Assembly: GCA_027064525.1 (NCBI GenBank)
Contig: JAMOPJ010000033.1
Location: 1-39,211, forward strand
DNA: 39,211 bases
Direction of reading: 5' to 3'
From: Archaeoglobaceae archaeon
GTDB taxonomy: Archaea; Halobacteriota; Archaeoglobi; Archaeoglobales; Archaeoglobaceae
In this document: positions 16,566 through 24,265 of the stretch, piece by piece
How the letters are laid out: every line of letters begins with the position of its first letter
How positions within the stretch are numbered: the stretch's first letter is position 1
The notes under the pieces: model-generated
What the model was told of the DNA's origin: nothing
Seen by the model: only the letters and a program-made list of their open reading frames with translations
The model's database searches: none
Program-made: the position numbers and the translations under genes

Positions 16566-16894
16566 TCCTTTCCTCTATACATCAGAACCTTGACCTTCTC
16601 CTCTGTTATGAGCCCTTCCTTAACGACTTCGAGGATCTTCGGCTTTATCCGCTCTATGTTTTCCTTCGTATCGACGATCTCGATGACTATCGGCAGATCG
16701 ATGGAAAGCCTGAGAATTGAAGGAGATCTGATTATGCTCGTCTTTCCGAACCCGTAGATTCCCCTTATAACGGTTGCTCCAGCTATCCCCTCTTTCTTCA
16801 AGAACTCCACCAGATACTTGTAGAGCGGTTTGCCATCGTATTTGTCGGATTCTCCTATGAAGATCCTGAGCAGGATGGCATCCTCCATACTCAA
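16562..16894 (-). CDS. DUF190 PII-like protein
   Basis: A 110-residue DUF190 protein with a PII-like ferredoxin fold: LLRIFIGESDKYDGKPLYKY, then GIAGATVIRGIYGFGK, the family's central loop, and PIVIEIVDT. Genes of this family often sit beside crcB, as here: its start overlaps the crcB stop by 4 bp. A regulatory role at the fluoride exporter is inferred from that association. The second Met (residue 3) is an equally good start. Confidence 0.92.
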   Translation of the reverse strand: MSMEDAILLRIFIGESDKYDGKPLYKYLVEFLKKEGIAGATVIRGIYGFGKTSIIRSPSILRLSIDLPIVIEIVDTKENIERIKPKILEVVKEGLITEEKVKVLMYRGKD

Positions 16895-17247
16895 CGCCTC
16901 CAGATAAGTAAGGCAGTGGCTCTGCCGAGGTAAACTGCAAGTAATGTCAGCGATACAGTTGCTATGATGTTGAGGACGAATAAAAGGGTTTCTCTTTGTT
17001 CCAAAAGTCTAAAGGATTCGTAGCTGAAGGTTGACATTGTCGTAAAAGATCCCAACAATCCGATTGTTAGAAATATCCTCTCATCTCTGCTGAATAAGCC
17101 CGTGTATTCTGATAGGAACATTGTTAGGCTTAAAAAGTAACTTCCGATCGTGTTAACAGCTAAGGTTCCAACTGGAAAGGTTACGAACCCATCCTGCACG
17201 ATTCCGCTAACTACGTATCTCAGAATCGCCCCTACGAATCCACCCAA
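16891..17247 (-). CDS. crcB: Fluoride exporter CrcB/FluC
   Basis: A 118-residue, four-helix membrane protein with the Fluc signatures GGFVGAILRYVVSG at the N-terminus, GTLAVNTIGSYFL (the conserved Asn) near 27 and GLLGSFTTMSTFSYE (Na+ site and Phe-box region) near 63. It expels fluoride as a dual-topology dimer. The best start in frame is TTG at 17247; conserved-looking codons upstream (LNILLIGLGG) have only a CTG near 17267 as a possible start, so the true N-terminus is uncertain. No fluoride riboswitch is visible upstream. Confidence 0.92.
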   Translation of the reverse strand: MGGFVGAILRYVVSGIVQDGFVTFPVGTLAVNTIGSYFLSLTMFLSEYTGLFSRDERIFLTIGLLGSFTTMSTFSYESFRLLEQRETLLFVLNIIATVSLTLLAVYLGRATALLIWRR

Positions 17248-17264
17248 TCCTATAAGCAGTATAT

Positions 17265-18050
17265 TCAGCGTTCTTCCACCTCCATGAGCCTCAAGCTCGC
17301 TATCGCGTAGTAACTGTCTTCAAGCGTGGATATTCCTCCGTATATGCTTCTCCTAAAACCTCCATCCGGGTTTTGAAGCGAGAGGATGTATTTAACAGTT
17401 TTTCCGCTTTTATATCTATGATCCAACAAGTTCAAAATCGAAATGGCGTAGTATGTGTCTTCCAAATATGGTGGATATGAATGCGGATGTTTTGAAAAAC
17501 CACCGCTCTCGCATTCGTGCTCCATGACGAACTTCACAGTGTCGCCGTTCTCTTTCAAAACGGAAACGGCATAAAATGTGTCCTTAAGGGTTGCCCTTCC
17601 TATCCCGTATCCTCCGTTTCGCTTGAAACACCTGACGAAATCCTTCACCTCTCCGCGGACATCTCTCCCCAAAAATCTCAGGCATGAGACTATCATATAT
17701 ATCTCTCTAAGGATATTTGGATTCTCGAAGGAGTATGTAGCGGTTATTCCGTGCTCTCCCTTCAGCTTGGAATTAGGATTCCTTTTCGCCGCCTCATAGA
17801 GTCTCTTGAGCAAGAATTCGGAGTAATCTGGTAGATCTTCGTTTAAAATGGAGAGGGTGCTGTAAACGTAAAAGATAGAGTAAATGTCTGGATTTAGCTT
17901 TCCAAGCAGGAATTCGACGAGCCTATCTTTGTCCTCTATCTCCTCGCCTATTGCGTTGAGTATGTAAACAGCATAGAACGTTTCTGGTAAAGAGGATGGT
18001 AGGGGATTGCAGAATGCAAATCCTCCATCTTTTGATTTCCTTTTGAGCAC
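17265..18050 (-). CDS. Prenyltransferase/squalene-oxidase repeat protein
   Basis: A 261-residue protein built of alpha-toroid repeats: DGGFAF (N-terminus), GGYGIGRATLKDTFYAVSVL, GGFSKHPHSYPPYLEDTYYA and DGGFRRSIYGGISTLEDSYY. This is the fold of the beta subunits of protein prenyltransferases and of triterpene cyclases, and is common in archaeal proteins of unknown activity. The catalytic DxDD of cyclases and the zinc ligands of prenyltransferases are not evident. GTG at 18050 is the only standard start after the upstream stop; in-frame codons before it (IDVERLREF) look coding, so a non-standard start is possible. Confidence 0.8.
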   Translation of the reverse strand: MLKRKSKDGGFAFCNPLPSSLPETFYAVYILNAIGEEIEDKDRLVEFLLGKLNPDIYSIFYVYSTLSILNEDLPDYSEFLLKRLYEAAKRNPNSKLKGEHGITATYSFENPNILREIYMIVSCLRFLGRDVRGEVKDFVRCFKRNGGYGIGRATLKDTFYAVSVLKENGDTVKFVMEHECESGGFSKHPHSYPPYLEDTYYAISILNLLDHRYKSGKTVKYILSLQNPDGGFRRSIYGGISTLEDSYYAIASLRLMEVEER

Positions 18051-18083
18051 GAATTCCCTCAGTCTCTCAACGTCTATACGAAC

Positions 18084-18359
18084 TCACCCCGTTATTATCT
18101 TAGACCTCTGCCTGAACTCTATCTCGAACTCAAGCTTCTTAGCATCAGCATCGAACTCGACTTCCACCTCTATCGGCTCAGTGAAGGTGAACCTTATCAC
18201 CCAGTCCTCCGAAGATATCTCAATCTCGTTCCCTTTCTCTATCTGATCTACAAGGCTTCTCAGGAATCGAACGAGCTCATCTTTGCTCAGATAGGTCTCA
18301 AACTCGAACTCTCCAGATTCAACAATCCTCTTATCCTTCGAACTCGGAAGCTCGACCAT
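18084..18359 (-). CDS. Amphi-Trp domain protein
   Basis: A 91-residue acidic protein: EFEFETYLSKDELVRFLRSL, then VDQIEKGNEIEISSEDWVIRF and PIEVEVEFDADAKKLEFEI, the layout of the amphi-Trp domain family (function unknown). The ATG at 18359 is preferred over the longer open frame to 18470, which crosses the divergent promoter and regulator. CTTATATTTA near 18380 is a TATA element on this strand. It heads the block leading to the prenyltransferase-fold and crcB genes. Confidence 0.8.
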   Translation of the reverse strand: MVELPSSKDKRIVESGEFEFETYLSKDELVRFLRSLVDQIEKGNEIEISSEDWVIRFTFTEPIEVEVEFDADAKKLEFEIEFRQRSKIITG

Positions 18360-18412
18360 ATCGTATAATTGAACAAAAATAAATATAAGTTTTCTTAGGA
18401 ATATTATACTTG

Positions 18413-18688
18413 ATGATCCTCGATGCGATAGGTTCGAGAAAGAGGTTGGAGATCTTGAGATTGCTATCAAAAGGAGAGAAGTGTGTCAGTGAGATAATGG
18501 AGGAACTGAGAATTGACGGAAAAACCGCTAAACACCACTTGAACGTCTTGGAGAGAGCCGGAATGGTTGAAAGCAGGATTGTAGGAAAGAGGAAAGTCTA
18601 TAAGTTGATAAAGGAGATAAGAATCGAAATATCTCCTCCACCGAAGAGGAAGTTCATGGTTGTCATCAGCTCAAAATGTCAAGCTTAG
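18413..18688 (+). CDS. ArsR-type winged-helix regulator
   Basis: A 91-residue DNA-binding protein: MILDAIGSRKRLEILRLLSK, then GEKCVSEIMEELRIDGKTAKHHLNVLERAGMVESR, the ArsR/HTH_20 helix-turn-helix and wing. A single cysteine follows the third helix and another lies at the extreme C-terminus; no clear metal-ligand set. The ATG at 18413 is preferred over TTG at 18410. It is divergent from the amphi-Trp gene, 53 bp apart, and may regulate that gene set (inference). Its end overlaps the convergent mqnD-like gene by 23 bp. Confidence 0.85.
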   Translation: MILDAIGSRKRLEILRLLSKGEKCVSEIMEELRIDGKTAKHHLNVLERAGMVESRIVGKRKVYKLIKEIRIEISPPPKRKFMVVISSKCQA

Positions 18689-19472
18689 GCTTTCTCAGAA
18701 TACCTTTTTCTTCCGCCATATCGTAGAGCTTTTCAATTGCCTTGACGACTTTCGGTGGCATCTCCAACGTGTATTTGTTCACATACATCAGGGCAAATCT
18801 CTTTACAAGCTCTCTGTTCATGCCTCTCGAATATTTCATGGCATGCTCTAAGGCTTCATCTACGTTCTCCAAAGCGTAGCGGATGCTCTCCTTCATAATC
18901 CTCAAAAACTCTTTCTGCTCTTCCTCGGGAATTCTTCTGTTTATCACGTTCACTCCCAATGGAAGAGGTAAACCGGTCTGATCATGCCAGAACTCCCAGA
19001 GATCGAGGATCTTCTTGAGTCCGTGCATTTCATACGTTATCTGTCCCTCATGAATGAGAAGACCGGCATCCACCTTACCAGCATTAACCGCCGGAATGAT
19101 CTCATCGAACCTCATTTCTACCGCCTTAAAATCGCCGATTGCGAGCTTGAGCAACAGATTTGCCGTTGTGTATTTTCCCGGAATGGCGATCTTAACGTTG
19201 CGAAGCTCTACTTTCTCCTTAGCGACGACTATCGGACCATAGCCTTCTCCAACGCTTGCCCCAGCGGAGAGCATGCGATACTTATCGTCCAAATAAGCGT
19301 AAGCGTGAACAGAAAGGGCAGTTACATCCAGCTTTCCTTCGAACGCCATCCGATTGAGTGTTTCGATGTCTTCGATGAGATGTTCGATTTTGAGCCTCGT
19401 TGCTATCTTGCCGGCGATCATCGCATAGAACATGAAAGCGTCATCCGCATCTGGCGTGTGGGCTACGAGCAT
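18666..19472 (-). CDS. mqnD: MqnD-like 1,4-dihydroxy-6-naphthoate synthase
   Basis: A 268-residue periplasmic-binding-protein-fold enzyme of the MqnA/MqnD group. HTPDADDAFMFYAMIAGKI at the N-terminus and GLLIHEGQITYE near residue 140 (the catalytic-His region of MqnD) favour MqnD, which turns cyclic de-hypoxanthinyl-futalosine into 1,4-dihydroxy-6-naphthoate in menaquinone synthesis by the futalosine route; MqnA is the alternative. No signal peptide, so cytoplasmic. No other mqn gene is in the window. Divergent from the isomerase gene. Confidence 0.82.
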   Translation of the reverse strand: MLVAHTPDADDAFMFYAMIAGKIATRLKIEHLIEDIETLNRMAFEGKLDVTALSVHAYAYLDDKYRMLSAGASVGEGYGPIVVAKEKVELRNVKIAIPGKYTTANLLLKLAIGDFKAVEMRFDEIIPAVNAGKVDAGLLIHEGQITYEMHGLKKILDLWEFWHDQTGLPLPLGVNVINRRIPEEEQKEFLRIMKESIRYALENVDEALEHAMKYSRGMNRELVKRFALMYVNKYTLEMPPKVVKAIEKLYDMAEEKGILRKPKLDILS

Positions 19473-19536
19473 AATCCCAGTTGGACATAGATGATAAAAC
19501 GGTTACCCTTAAAAGTTGCTCAAGCGAATTATCCAT

Positions 19537-20256
19537 ATGGAGATCGAGATAGCTGGGAGAAAGTTTAAGGCTGATATAAGGTGGGCTGAAGATCTCAAAC
19601 CTGTTTTAGCCTTTCCTGAAGAGCTTAGAGAGAACTTTCCTGCTTACTACATGTTCAGAGACCTCTATTATAGCAAGAGCGATAGAGAGAGGATCTTGGA
19701 GCACCGCTTGCGATTCGATCTGACGGTGATTCCTCCAAACAAGATCGGCAAGGAATTCATAAAGACATTCGGTCACTACCATCCGCCAGCTGAAGGAAAT
19801 TTAAGCTACACGGAGATCTACGAGGTTCTGAGTGGGGAAGCGATATACCTCCTTCAGAAGGTTGAGGATGGCAAGATAACTGATGTCATCGTCGTTGAGG
19901 CTAAGGCTGGAGACAAGGTCATAATCCCGCCGAACTATGGGCACGTAACTATTAATCCATCCAACAAGGAGCTGAGGATGACGAATTGGGTTTGCAGAGA
20001 CTTTAAATCGGACTATGAACCATACGAAAGGCTTAGAGGAGCATGCTACTATTACACTGAGGATGGATGGATAAAGAACGAGAGGTATGGTGAGGTTCCC
20101 GAAATAAGGTTCATGAAGCCCAAGATTCCGAAGGAGTTGGGGCTAAAGAGGGGCGAAGAGATGTATAAGCTCGTCAAAGATCTGAGCAAGCTTGAATTCC
20201 TTGTTAGACCATCGAAATATTCTGGGCTGTTCGAAGAGGCTTTCGAAGAAACTTAA
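19537..20256 (+). CDS. pgiA: Cupin-type glucose-6-phosphate isomerase
   Basis: Interconverts glucose-6-phosphate and fructose-6-phosphate; the archaeal cupin enzyme, unrelated to bacterial Pgi. With the ATG at 19537 (239 residues), metal ligands are visible as H80, H82 (KTFGHYHPPAEG), E93 (YTEIYEVLSGEA) and H136 (PPNYGHVTINPS). A TTG at 19516 is in frame but falls at the probable transcription start. TTAAAAG near 19510 looks like the TATA element, making the transcript nearly leaderless. The stop overlaps the convergent protease gene by 4 bp. Confidence 0.93.
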   Translation: MEIEIAGRKFKADIRWAEDLKPVLAFPEELRENFPAYYMFRDLYYSKSDRERILEHRLRFDLTVIPPNKIGKEFIKTFGHYHPPAEGNLSYTEIYEVLSGEAIYLLQKVEDGKITDVIVVEAKAGDKVIIPPNYGHVTINPSNKELRMTNWVCRDFKSDYEPYERLRGACYYYTEDGWIKNERYGEVPEIRFMKPKIPKELGLKRGEEMYKLVKDLSKLEFLVRPSKYSGLFEEAFEET

Positions 20257-20702
20257 TTTTTGAGAAGGTCTCTCTTGATCATCTCCACAACCTTGGGTAT
20301 AGCTTCTTTCACCTTGGGAGTGCACTCCTCTCCGAAGCTTTCAACATCTTCAACCTCCACAGCAATCAGTTTTATCTCTTTTGGCATTTTCTCCGGAAAT
20401 ATAACGTAACCAAGCTTCAGAGTTGTGGCGAGCGTTAGGTTGTGGGTGTTCGTGTATGAATACGTTAGGAATATATCTTCGATCGTCAGTTCGTAGATCG
20501 TCCCTGGCTCGTTTCCCATTCTTATTGCATCGACGATTATTGCTCTGTCGTATCCCAAAATCTTGTCCAAAACATCGAAGTTCGTTGCCGTTAGTATCGC
20601 CGTGTCTACATCGATCTCCTTGCTGATCATCTCTACTATCTTTATCCCAACAGAATCATCTCTAAGTATGGGGTTTCCAATGCCAACGACGATAGTCTTC
20701 AC
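20253..20702 (-). CDS. [NiFe]-hydrogenase maturation protease (HycI/FrhD type)
   Basis: A 149-residue endopeptidase of peptidase family M52: VVGIGNPILRDDSVGIKIV at the N-terminus (first Ni-binding acid), IIVDAIRMGNEPGTIYEL near 58 (second), and THNLTLATTLKLGY with the conserved His. It clips the C-terminal tail of a [NiFe]-hydrogenase large subunit after nickel insertion. No intact hydrogenase gene is in the window; directly upstream is a chimeric ORF ending in a large-subunit tail, the very substrate region. It seems to have its own TATA (TATTTATAC near 20728). Confidence 0.93.
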   Translation of the reverse strand: MKTIVVGIGNPILRDDSVGIKIVEMISKEIDVDTAILTATNFDVLDKILGYDRAIIVDAIRMGNEPGTIYELTIEDIFLTYSYTNTHNLTLATTLKLGYVIFPEKMPKEIKLIAVEVEDVESFGEECTPKVKEAIPKVVEMIKRDLLKN

Positions 20703-20774
20703 GCTTCAAACAGGGACTTCTGTGTATAAATACGTGCGGTCATCAAAAACAAAATAAAAAAAGTTAGAAGTTTC

Positions 20775-21167
20775 TTAGGGTCTCGTAAGGTTTCCGTCGC
20801 TGTCGTAGATGTTTATATCTATTGGCAACCTGCCCGGCAAGACGTGTGTTGCACAAGCCAGACAGAGGTCGTATGGTCTGAAAGCCATCTCGAAGTAGTA
20901 TTTGTTTAAACCAGCCTCCTCGCAAGCTCTTCTAAAAATGGGCTCATGCGTTTTCGGAGTGCAAGCTGCTACCACCACTCTGTCAACAAGCCCCTTCCTA
21001 ATATCTTCCTTGATCAGCTCTTGCCCCGGATCTGAGCACATGAAGAGATAGTCCCTCACTACAACAACATCAGGCAGTTTCCCAGCAAACTTCTTAACCT
21101 CCTCGATGTTTACTGCACCAGCTATGTTCTCTCCACTGTGACAGATGTAAACACCTATTTTAGGCAC
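20775..21167 (-). CDS. Chimeric ORF: HdrA N-terminus joined to a [NiFe]-hydrogenase large-subunit tail
   Basis: 130 residues. Residues 1 to about 95 match the N-terminal domain of heterodisulfide reductase subunit HdrA (KIGVYICHSGENIAGAVN, FMCSDPGQELIKEDI, VVVAACTPKTHEP, RRACEEAGLN). Residues after EMA switch to FRPYDLCLACATHVLPGR, the C-terminal DPCxxCxxH Ni-ligand motif and cleavable tail of a hydrogenase large subunit. The frame is open, starts at GTG with AGGTGGTG before it, and has a TATA-like CTTATAAAC near 21232. Two substitutions in key motifs (CHCG to CHSG, DPC to DLC) suggest relaxed selection. Most simply an in-frame deletion scar of an hdrA...hydrogenase operon; a functional small protein is possible. 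Confidence 0.8.
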   Translation of the reverse strand: MPKIGVYICHSGENIAGAVNIEEVKKFAGKLPDVVVVRDYLFMCSDPGQELIKEDIRKGLVDRVVVAACTPKTHEPIFRRACEEAGLNKYYFEMAFRPYDLCLACATHVLPGRLPIDINIYDSDGNLTRP

Positions 21168-21352
21168 GTAACACCACCTCTACTGTAAGCGGAATACTAC
21201 TACACAACACTAATAATTGATAATAGGTGGGTTTATAAGAATAAAAAATCTTGCGGAAGGTAGAGTATTATTAATAATCTAAAATGGTAGCACATCTTAT
21301 AACAAATATGTCCAATTACTAAATAACATGAAAAAATAATTATAAAAATATA

Positions 21353-22318
21353 TCAAACTTTTATCCTCTCGATTAGGATGAATTTATTCTTACCGTTTGA
21401 ATTCTTATAAACAAATAATTGTCTTTTTCTAACGTTTTGTGCCAGTCTCACAGCCCTCGCGATCTCAAACATCGGTAACTTCCTATCATCGACTATCGTA
21501 ACTAAGAATTTCGAGTGAGGGAGATCTTCAACACTCTCTACTCTCTCATAAACTCTGAAATCGCTCCCGAATTTAAATCCGGTCTTTACGACGAAGTTCC
21601 TGAGCTTTAGATCTTTATACACCTCAAATCTCCTGTCGAAGTTCGGATCGAACGATCTCGCAATTTCTCTGAGTTCTTCAATCGAAACCATTTTCCCCGA
21701 ACTGTAGACCTCTAAAACTCCAATCTCTACGAGATACAAACCTTCGAGCAGTGAGAGACTTACGACCCCATCTTTAATGCTTCCGTAAAAGAACCTCTCG
21801 AATATCTCCGTATCCTCGCTTAAGATTCTGTCTTTAATGAGGATTCCTCTTATCTTGCCGAGTTTTTCGAAGTGATGTCCCTTAACGTCCACCTCCTCCA
21901 CCCTGTAATACGTCACCTCGTTCTCCTCGTCAACTACTGCAATGACCAAGTTTTCAACCCTCTTTTCAGCTATCTCCGCTATTGATACCTTCTTCGACTC
22001 CGCTATTGGCAAAAACACGTGTTTAGCTATTAAGAACTCATTCATCGGCCTGACCCTGTATCCTCTCCTTCTGAGGTCTTCGTAGGCGTAGTAGAACGGG
22101 ATGAAGTCTTCGTCTATTGAGACCGCCCAGCTGAAGAGTTCAGGCAGATTTAAACTTCTTCCTCTAAATCTGACATCCGCTTTGTTCTTGATGGCAAGAT
22201 AAACGACCTCCACGGGATGTAAGAAGATCTTTCCACCCCTCTTGGTTCCGAACCCCCTCTTTTCCAAATTTTTTGAATAGGCCGTGTAGGCCTGATCTCC
22301 ATCGATCACTATTTGCAT
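21353..22318 (-). CDS. endA: tRNA-splicing endonuclease EndA, two-domain homodimeric type
   Basis: Cuts introns at bulge-helix-bulge motifs in pre-tRNA and pre-rRNA. At 321 residues it is the double-length (Archaeoglobus-type) form with a degenerate N-terminal repeat and a catalytic C-terminal repeat. The triad is visible as Y257 (FRVYERVES), H268 (LPHSKFLV) and K298 (NVRKRQLF), with spacing 11 and 30. The N-terminal repeat keeps the fold (HPVEVVYLAIKN, FIPFYYAYEDLRRRGYRVRP) but lacks the triad. Divergent from the DUF432 operon. Confidence 0.96.
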   Translation of the reverse strand: MQIVIDGDQAYTAYSKNLEKRGFGTKRGGKIFLHPVEVVYLAIKNKADVRFRGRSLNLPELFSWAVSIDEDFIPFYYAYEDLRRRGYRVRPMNEFLIAKHVFLPIAESKKVSIAEIAEKRVENLVIAVVDEENEVTYYRVEEVDVKGHHFEKLGKIRGILIKDRILSEDTEIFERFFYGSIKDGVVSLSLLEGLYLVEIGVLEVYSSGKMVSIEELREIARSFDPNFDRRFEVYKDLKLRNFVVKTGFKFGSDFRVYERVESVEDLPHSKFLVTIVDDRKLPMFEIARAVRLAQNVRKRQLFVYKNSNGKNKFILIERIKV

Positions 22319-22384
22319 CGGGGAGATACCTTTGAGAGGATATTTGACCGTAACGCTATTATCCGTCCATGCTGAATATGTTAA

Positions 22385-23023
22385 GTGTTCGTTCCTATTG
22401 AATTGAGGAAAGAGGACGGAAGGCTCATATATGTCAGGGGAGAGATAAGGAAGATTCTGCCAGAGTGTGAGATCATAGTCAATCCTGTTGAGCCGATAAA
22501 CCTTCCAAAGAACGTTACGAGATACCTTGAAATAGACTTTCCACCAGTTCTAATCAAGCCTAACGCCATTGAGACTATCTACCTAAAATTTCCGATCGAG
22601 ATTGGAGTTTTTGCCAAAGAAGGCGATAAGATTACCGTTGTAGATGTATTCACCTTTGATAAGCCCAAATATACCCTATACGGGACTCCAAAAAATGGAG
22701 TGGTTTGTAGGTGGTTCTGGAGCGAAGTTTATTACGAAATTCCGGAAGTTGATCCTTTAAAGCATGGGGTGCTGAAACTCGTGATTAAGAATGGAGGAGA
22801 CTGGGTTGAAGTTGGAAAGGTCGTTTTGGACTGCTATGCAATGAAAATTTATTATAGCGAGTTTGCATCGTGCTGGGCTGAGATGAAAATTCTGAGTAAG
22901 ATTTCAGCAGAAACGACGTTCGTCGACAAGCCGATAATTGGAGGTATGAAAAAGGCGATAGAACTTTATACGACGCGAAGGCTGATAGGAAGATCGTTTA
23001 CGATGGAGTGGGGATTGAAATGA
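22385..23023 (+). CDS. DUF432 protein
   Basis: A 212-residue protein of the archaeal DUF432 family (EPINLPKNVTRYLEIDF, DVFTFDKPKYTLYGTP, GVVCRWFWSEVYYEIPEVDP), mostly beta-strand, function unknown. It starts at GTG directly after an in-frame TAA, so it cannot extend upstream; the N-terminus may be slightly short. It overlaps the MscS gene by 4 bp (ATGA). DUF432 next to an MscS channel is a recurrent pairing, suggesting a channel-associated role (inference). Confidence 0.82.
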   Translation: MFVPIELRKEDGRLIYVRGEIRKILPECEIIVNPVEPINLPKNVTRYLEIDFPPVLIKPNAIETIYLKFPIEIGVFAKEGDKITVVDVFTFDKPKYTLYGTPKNGVVCRWFWSEVYYEIPEVDPLKHGVLKLVIKNGGDWVEVGKVVLDCYAMKIYYSEFASCWAEMKILSKISAETTFVDKPIIGGMKKAIELYTTRRLIGRSFTMEWGLK

Positions 23024-23820
23024 CCGTTTCCATCGAAGGGCTTGTAATATTCGCATTTGCCGTTGTTTTGGGAGTTATAGTTGCAAAGATAGTTGGCATT
23101 TATATTCGAAGATCTCTTGCGGACAAGATTCCAAAAAATGAGCTAAATCTGATCTTGAAAATTGTGAATGTCAGTATGGTTGCCGTTTTTGTTCTATTTG
23201 CCCTTCCGTTCGTTGGAGTTAATCCCTCAGGATTGATCGCTGCTGGAGGTTTTGCTGGGCTTGTTGTTGGTTTTGCGAGCAGAAGTGTTGTAGCAAACTT
23301 GGTTTCCGGAATCTTTCTGATGGCCGAGAGACCTATAAGGATAGGCGATCAGATCATGGTTGGAGACATTGCGGGTTTTGTTGAGGATATCCAGATCCTA
23401 TCGACAATCATAAGGACTTACGACGGACTGTTTGTCAGAATACCAAACGAAAAGATGTTTACTTCGGACATAGTCAATCTGGTTGCAAATCCGGTAAGGA
23501 GGTTCGAATACGTCGTTGGTATCAGCTATAAGGATGACGCCAAAAAAGCGATCGAAATTATAAAAAAGGTAATTGATGAGCATCCCTTCGCGCTAAAGAA
23601 TCCCGAGCCACAGATATTCGTCAACGAATTGGGGGAGAGTAGCGTTAATATAGTCGTGAGGGTTTGGAGTCCTTCGTCGGTGTGGTATGACGTGAAAACA
23701 GAACTCCTCTGGAAAATAAAGGTTGAGCTTGATAAGGCTGGAATAGAGATTCCGTTTCCGCAGAGGGTCGTTTGGCTCAGGAGGGAGAGGGATGAGCTTG
23801 GAAAAGATGTTTCTACATGA
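23020..23820 (+). CDS. MscS-family mechanosensitive channel
   Basis: A 266-residue channel protein. Two or three N-terminal helices lead into the pore helix GGFAGLVVGFASRSVVANLV (Gly/Ala-rich TM3) and the MscS beta domain (RPIRIGDQIMVGDIAGFVED, TIIRTYDGLFVRIPNEKM), followed by the alpha/beta cage domain. It opens under membrane tension to release solutes during osmotic downshift. The start at 23020 overlaps the DUF432 stop. The wHTH gene begins 29 bp before its end, so the four genes from DUF432 to the peptidase are probably one operon. Confidence 0.94.
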   Translation: MTVSIEGLVIFAFAVVLGVIVAKIVGIYIRRSLADKIPKNELNLILKIVNVSMVAVFVLFALPFVGVNPSGLIAAGGFAGLVVGFASRSVVANLVSGIFLMAERPIRIGDQIMVGDIAGFVEDIQILSTIIRTYDGLFVRIPNEKMFTSDIVNLVANPVRRFEYVVGISYKDDAKKAIEIIKKVIDEHPFALKNPEPQIFVNELGESSVNIVVRVWSPSSVWYDVKTELLWKIKVELDKAGIEIPFPQRVVWLRRERDELGKDVST

Positions 23821-24265
23821 AAAAACGGTTGAGATCATGATTAAAATATTGGAAGCTGAGGAGAACGGGAAAAGTGTTTATCCTCTTATAATTTCAAAGG
23901 AGATCGGTTCTCCTTACAGCTACATCTCGAAGGTTCTTAGCGAGTTTGAAAAAAATGCACTGATTGAGAGTGAAGTTAAGGGGCGAGTTAGGATTGTCAG
24001 ATTCACTGAAGACGGAAGGAAGATTGCTGAAATGTTGAGGAATTTGAGAAACGAGCTTAGAAAGGATTTTGTTGCGAGGAGAAAGCTTTCAATATTGAAG
24101 AATATAGTCAACAGCGTTGATGAGAATGGAGATGTTTTTAGAGTTCTTGCTCCTGTGATTGCGGAGCTTGAGGAGCTTAAGAAATCGAAGGATGCCGAAG
24201 TTTTGGAGGAAATTAGAAACTTGGAGAAAAAGATAGATGAGCTTTTGGGTGATACCTATGGATGA
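23792..24265 (+). CDS. Winged-helix transcriptional regulator with coiled-coil tail
   Basis: 157 residues: an N-terminal winged helix (YPLIISKEIGSPYSYISKVLSEFEKNALIESE, with FTEDGRKIAEML as the wing/linker) and a charged helical tail (residues 85-155) likely to form a dimerising coiled coil. It is embedded in the MscS operon, overlapping mscS by 29 bp and the M20 gene by 8 bp. The next Met (23807) would shorten it by five residues. Target genes cannot be told; control of its own operon is a reasonable guess. Confidence 0.82.
   Translation: MSLEKMFLHEKTVEIMIKILEAEENGKSVYPLIISKEIGSPYSYISKVLSEFEKNALIESEVKGRVRIVRFTEDGRKIAEMLRNLRNELRKDFVARRKLSILKNIVNSVDENGDVFRVLAPVIAELEELKKSKDAEVLEEIRNLEKKIDELLGDTYG

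Noticed and set aside
16891-17300. Fluoride riboswitch upstream of crcB
   Set aside because: crcB is preceded directly by another coding gene and I see no crcB-motif fold.
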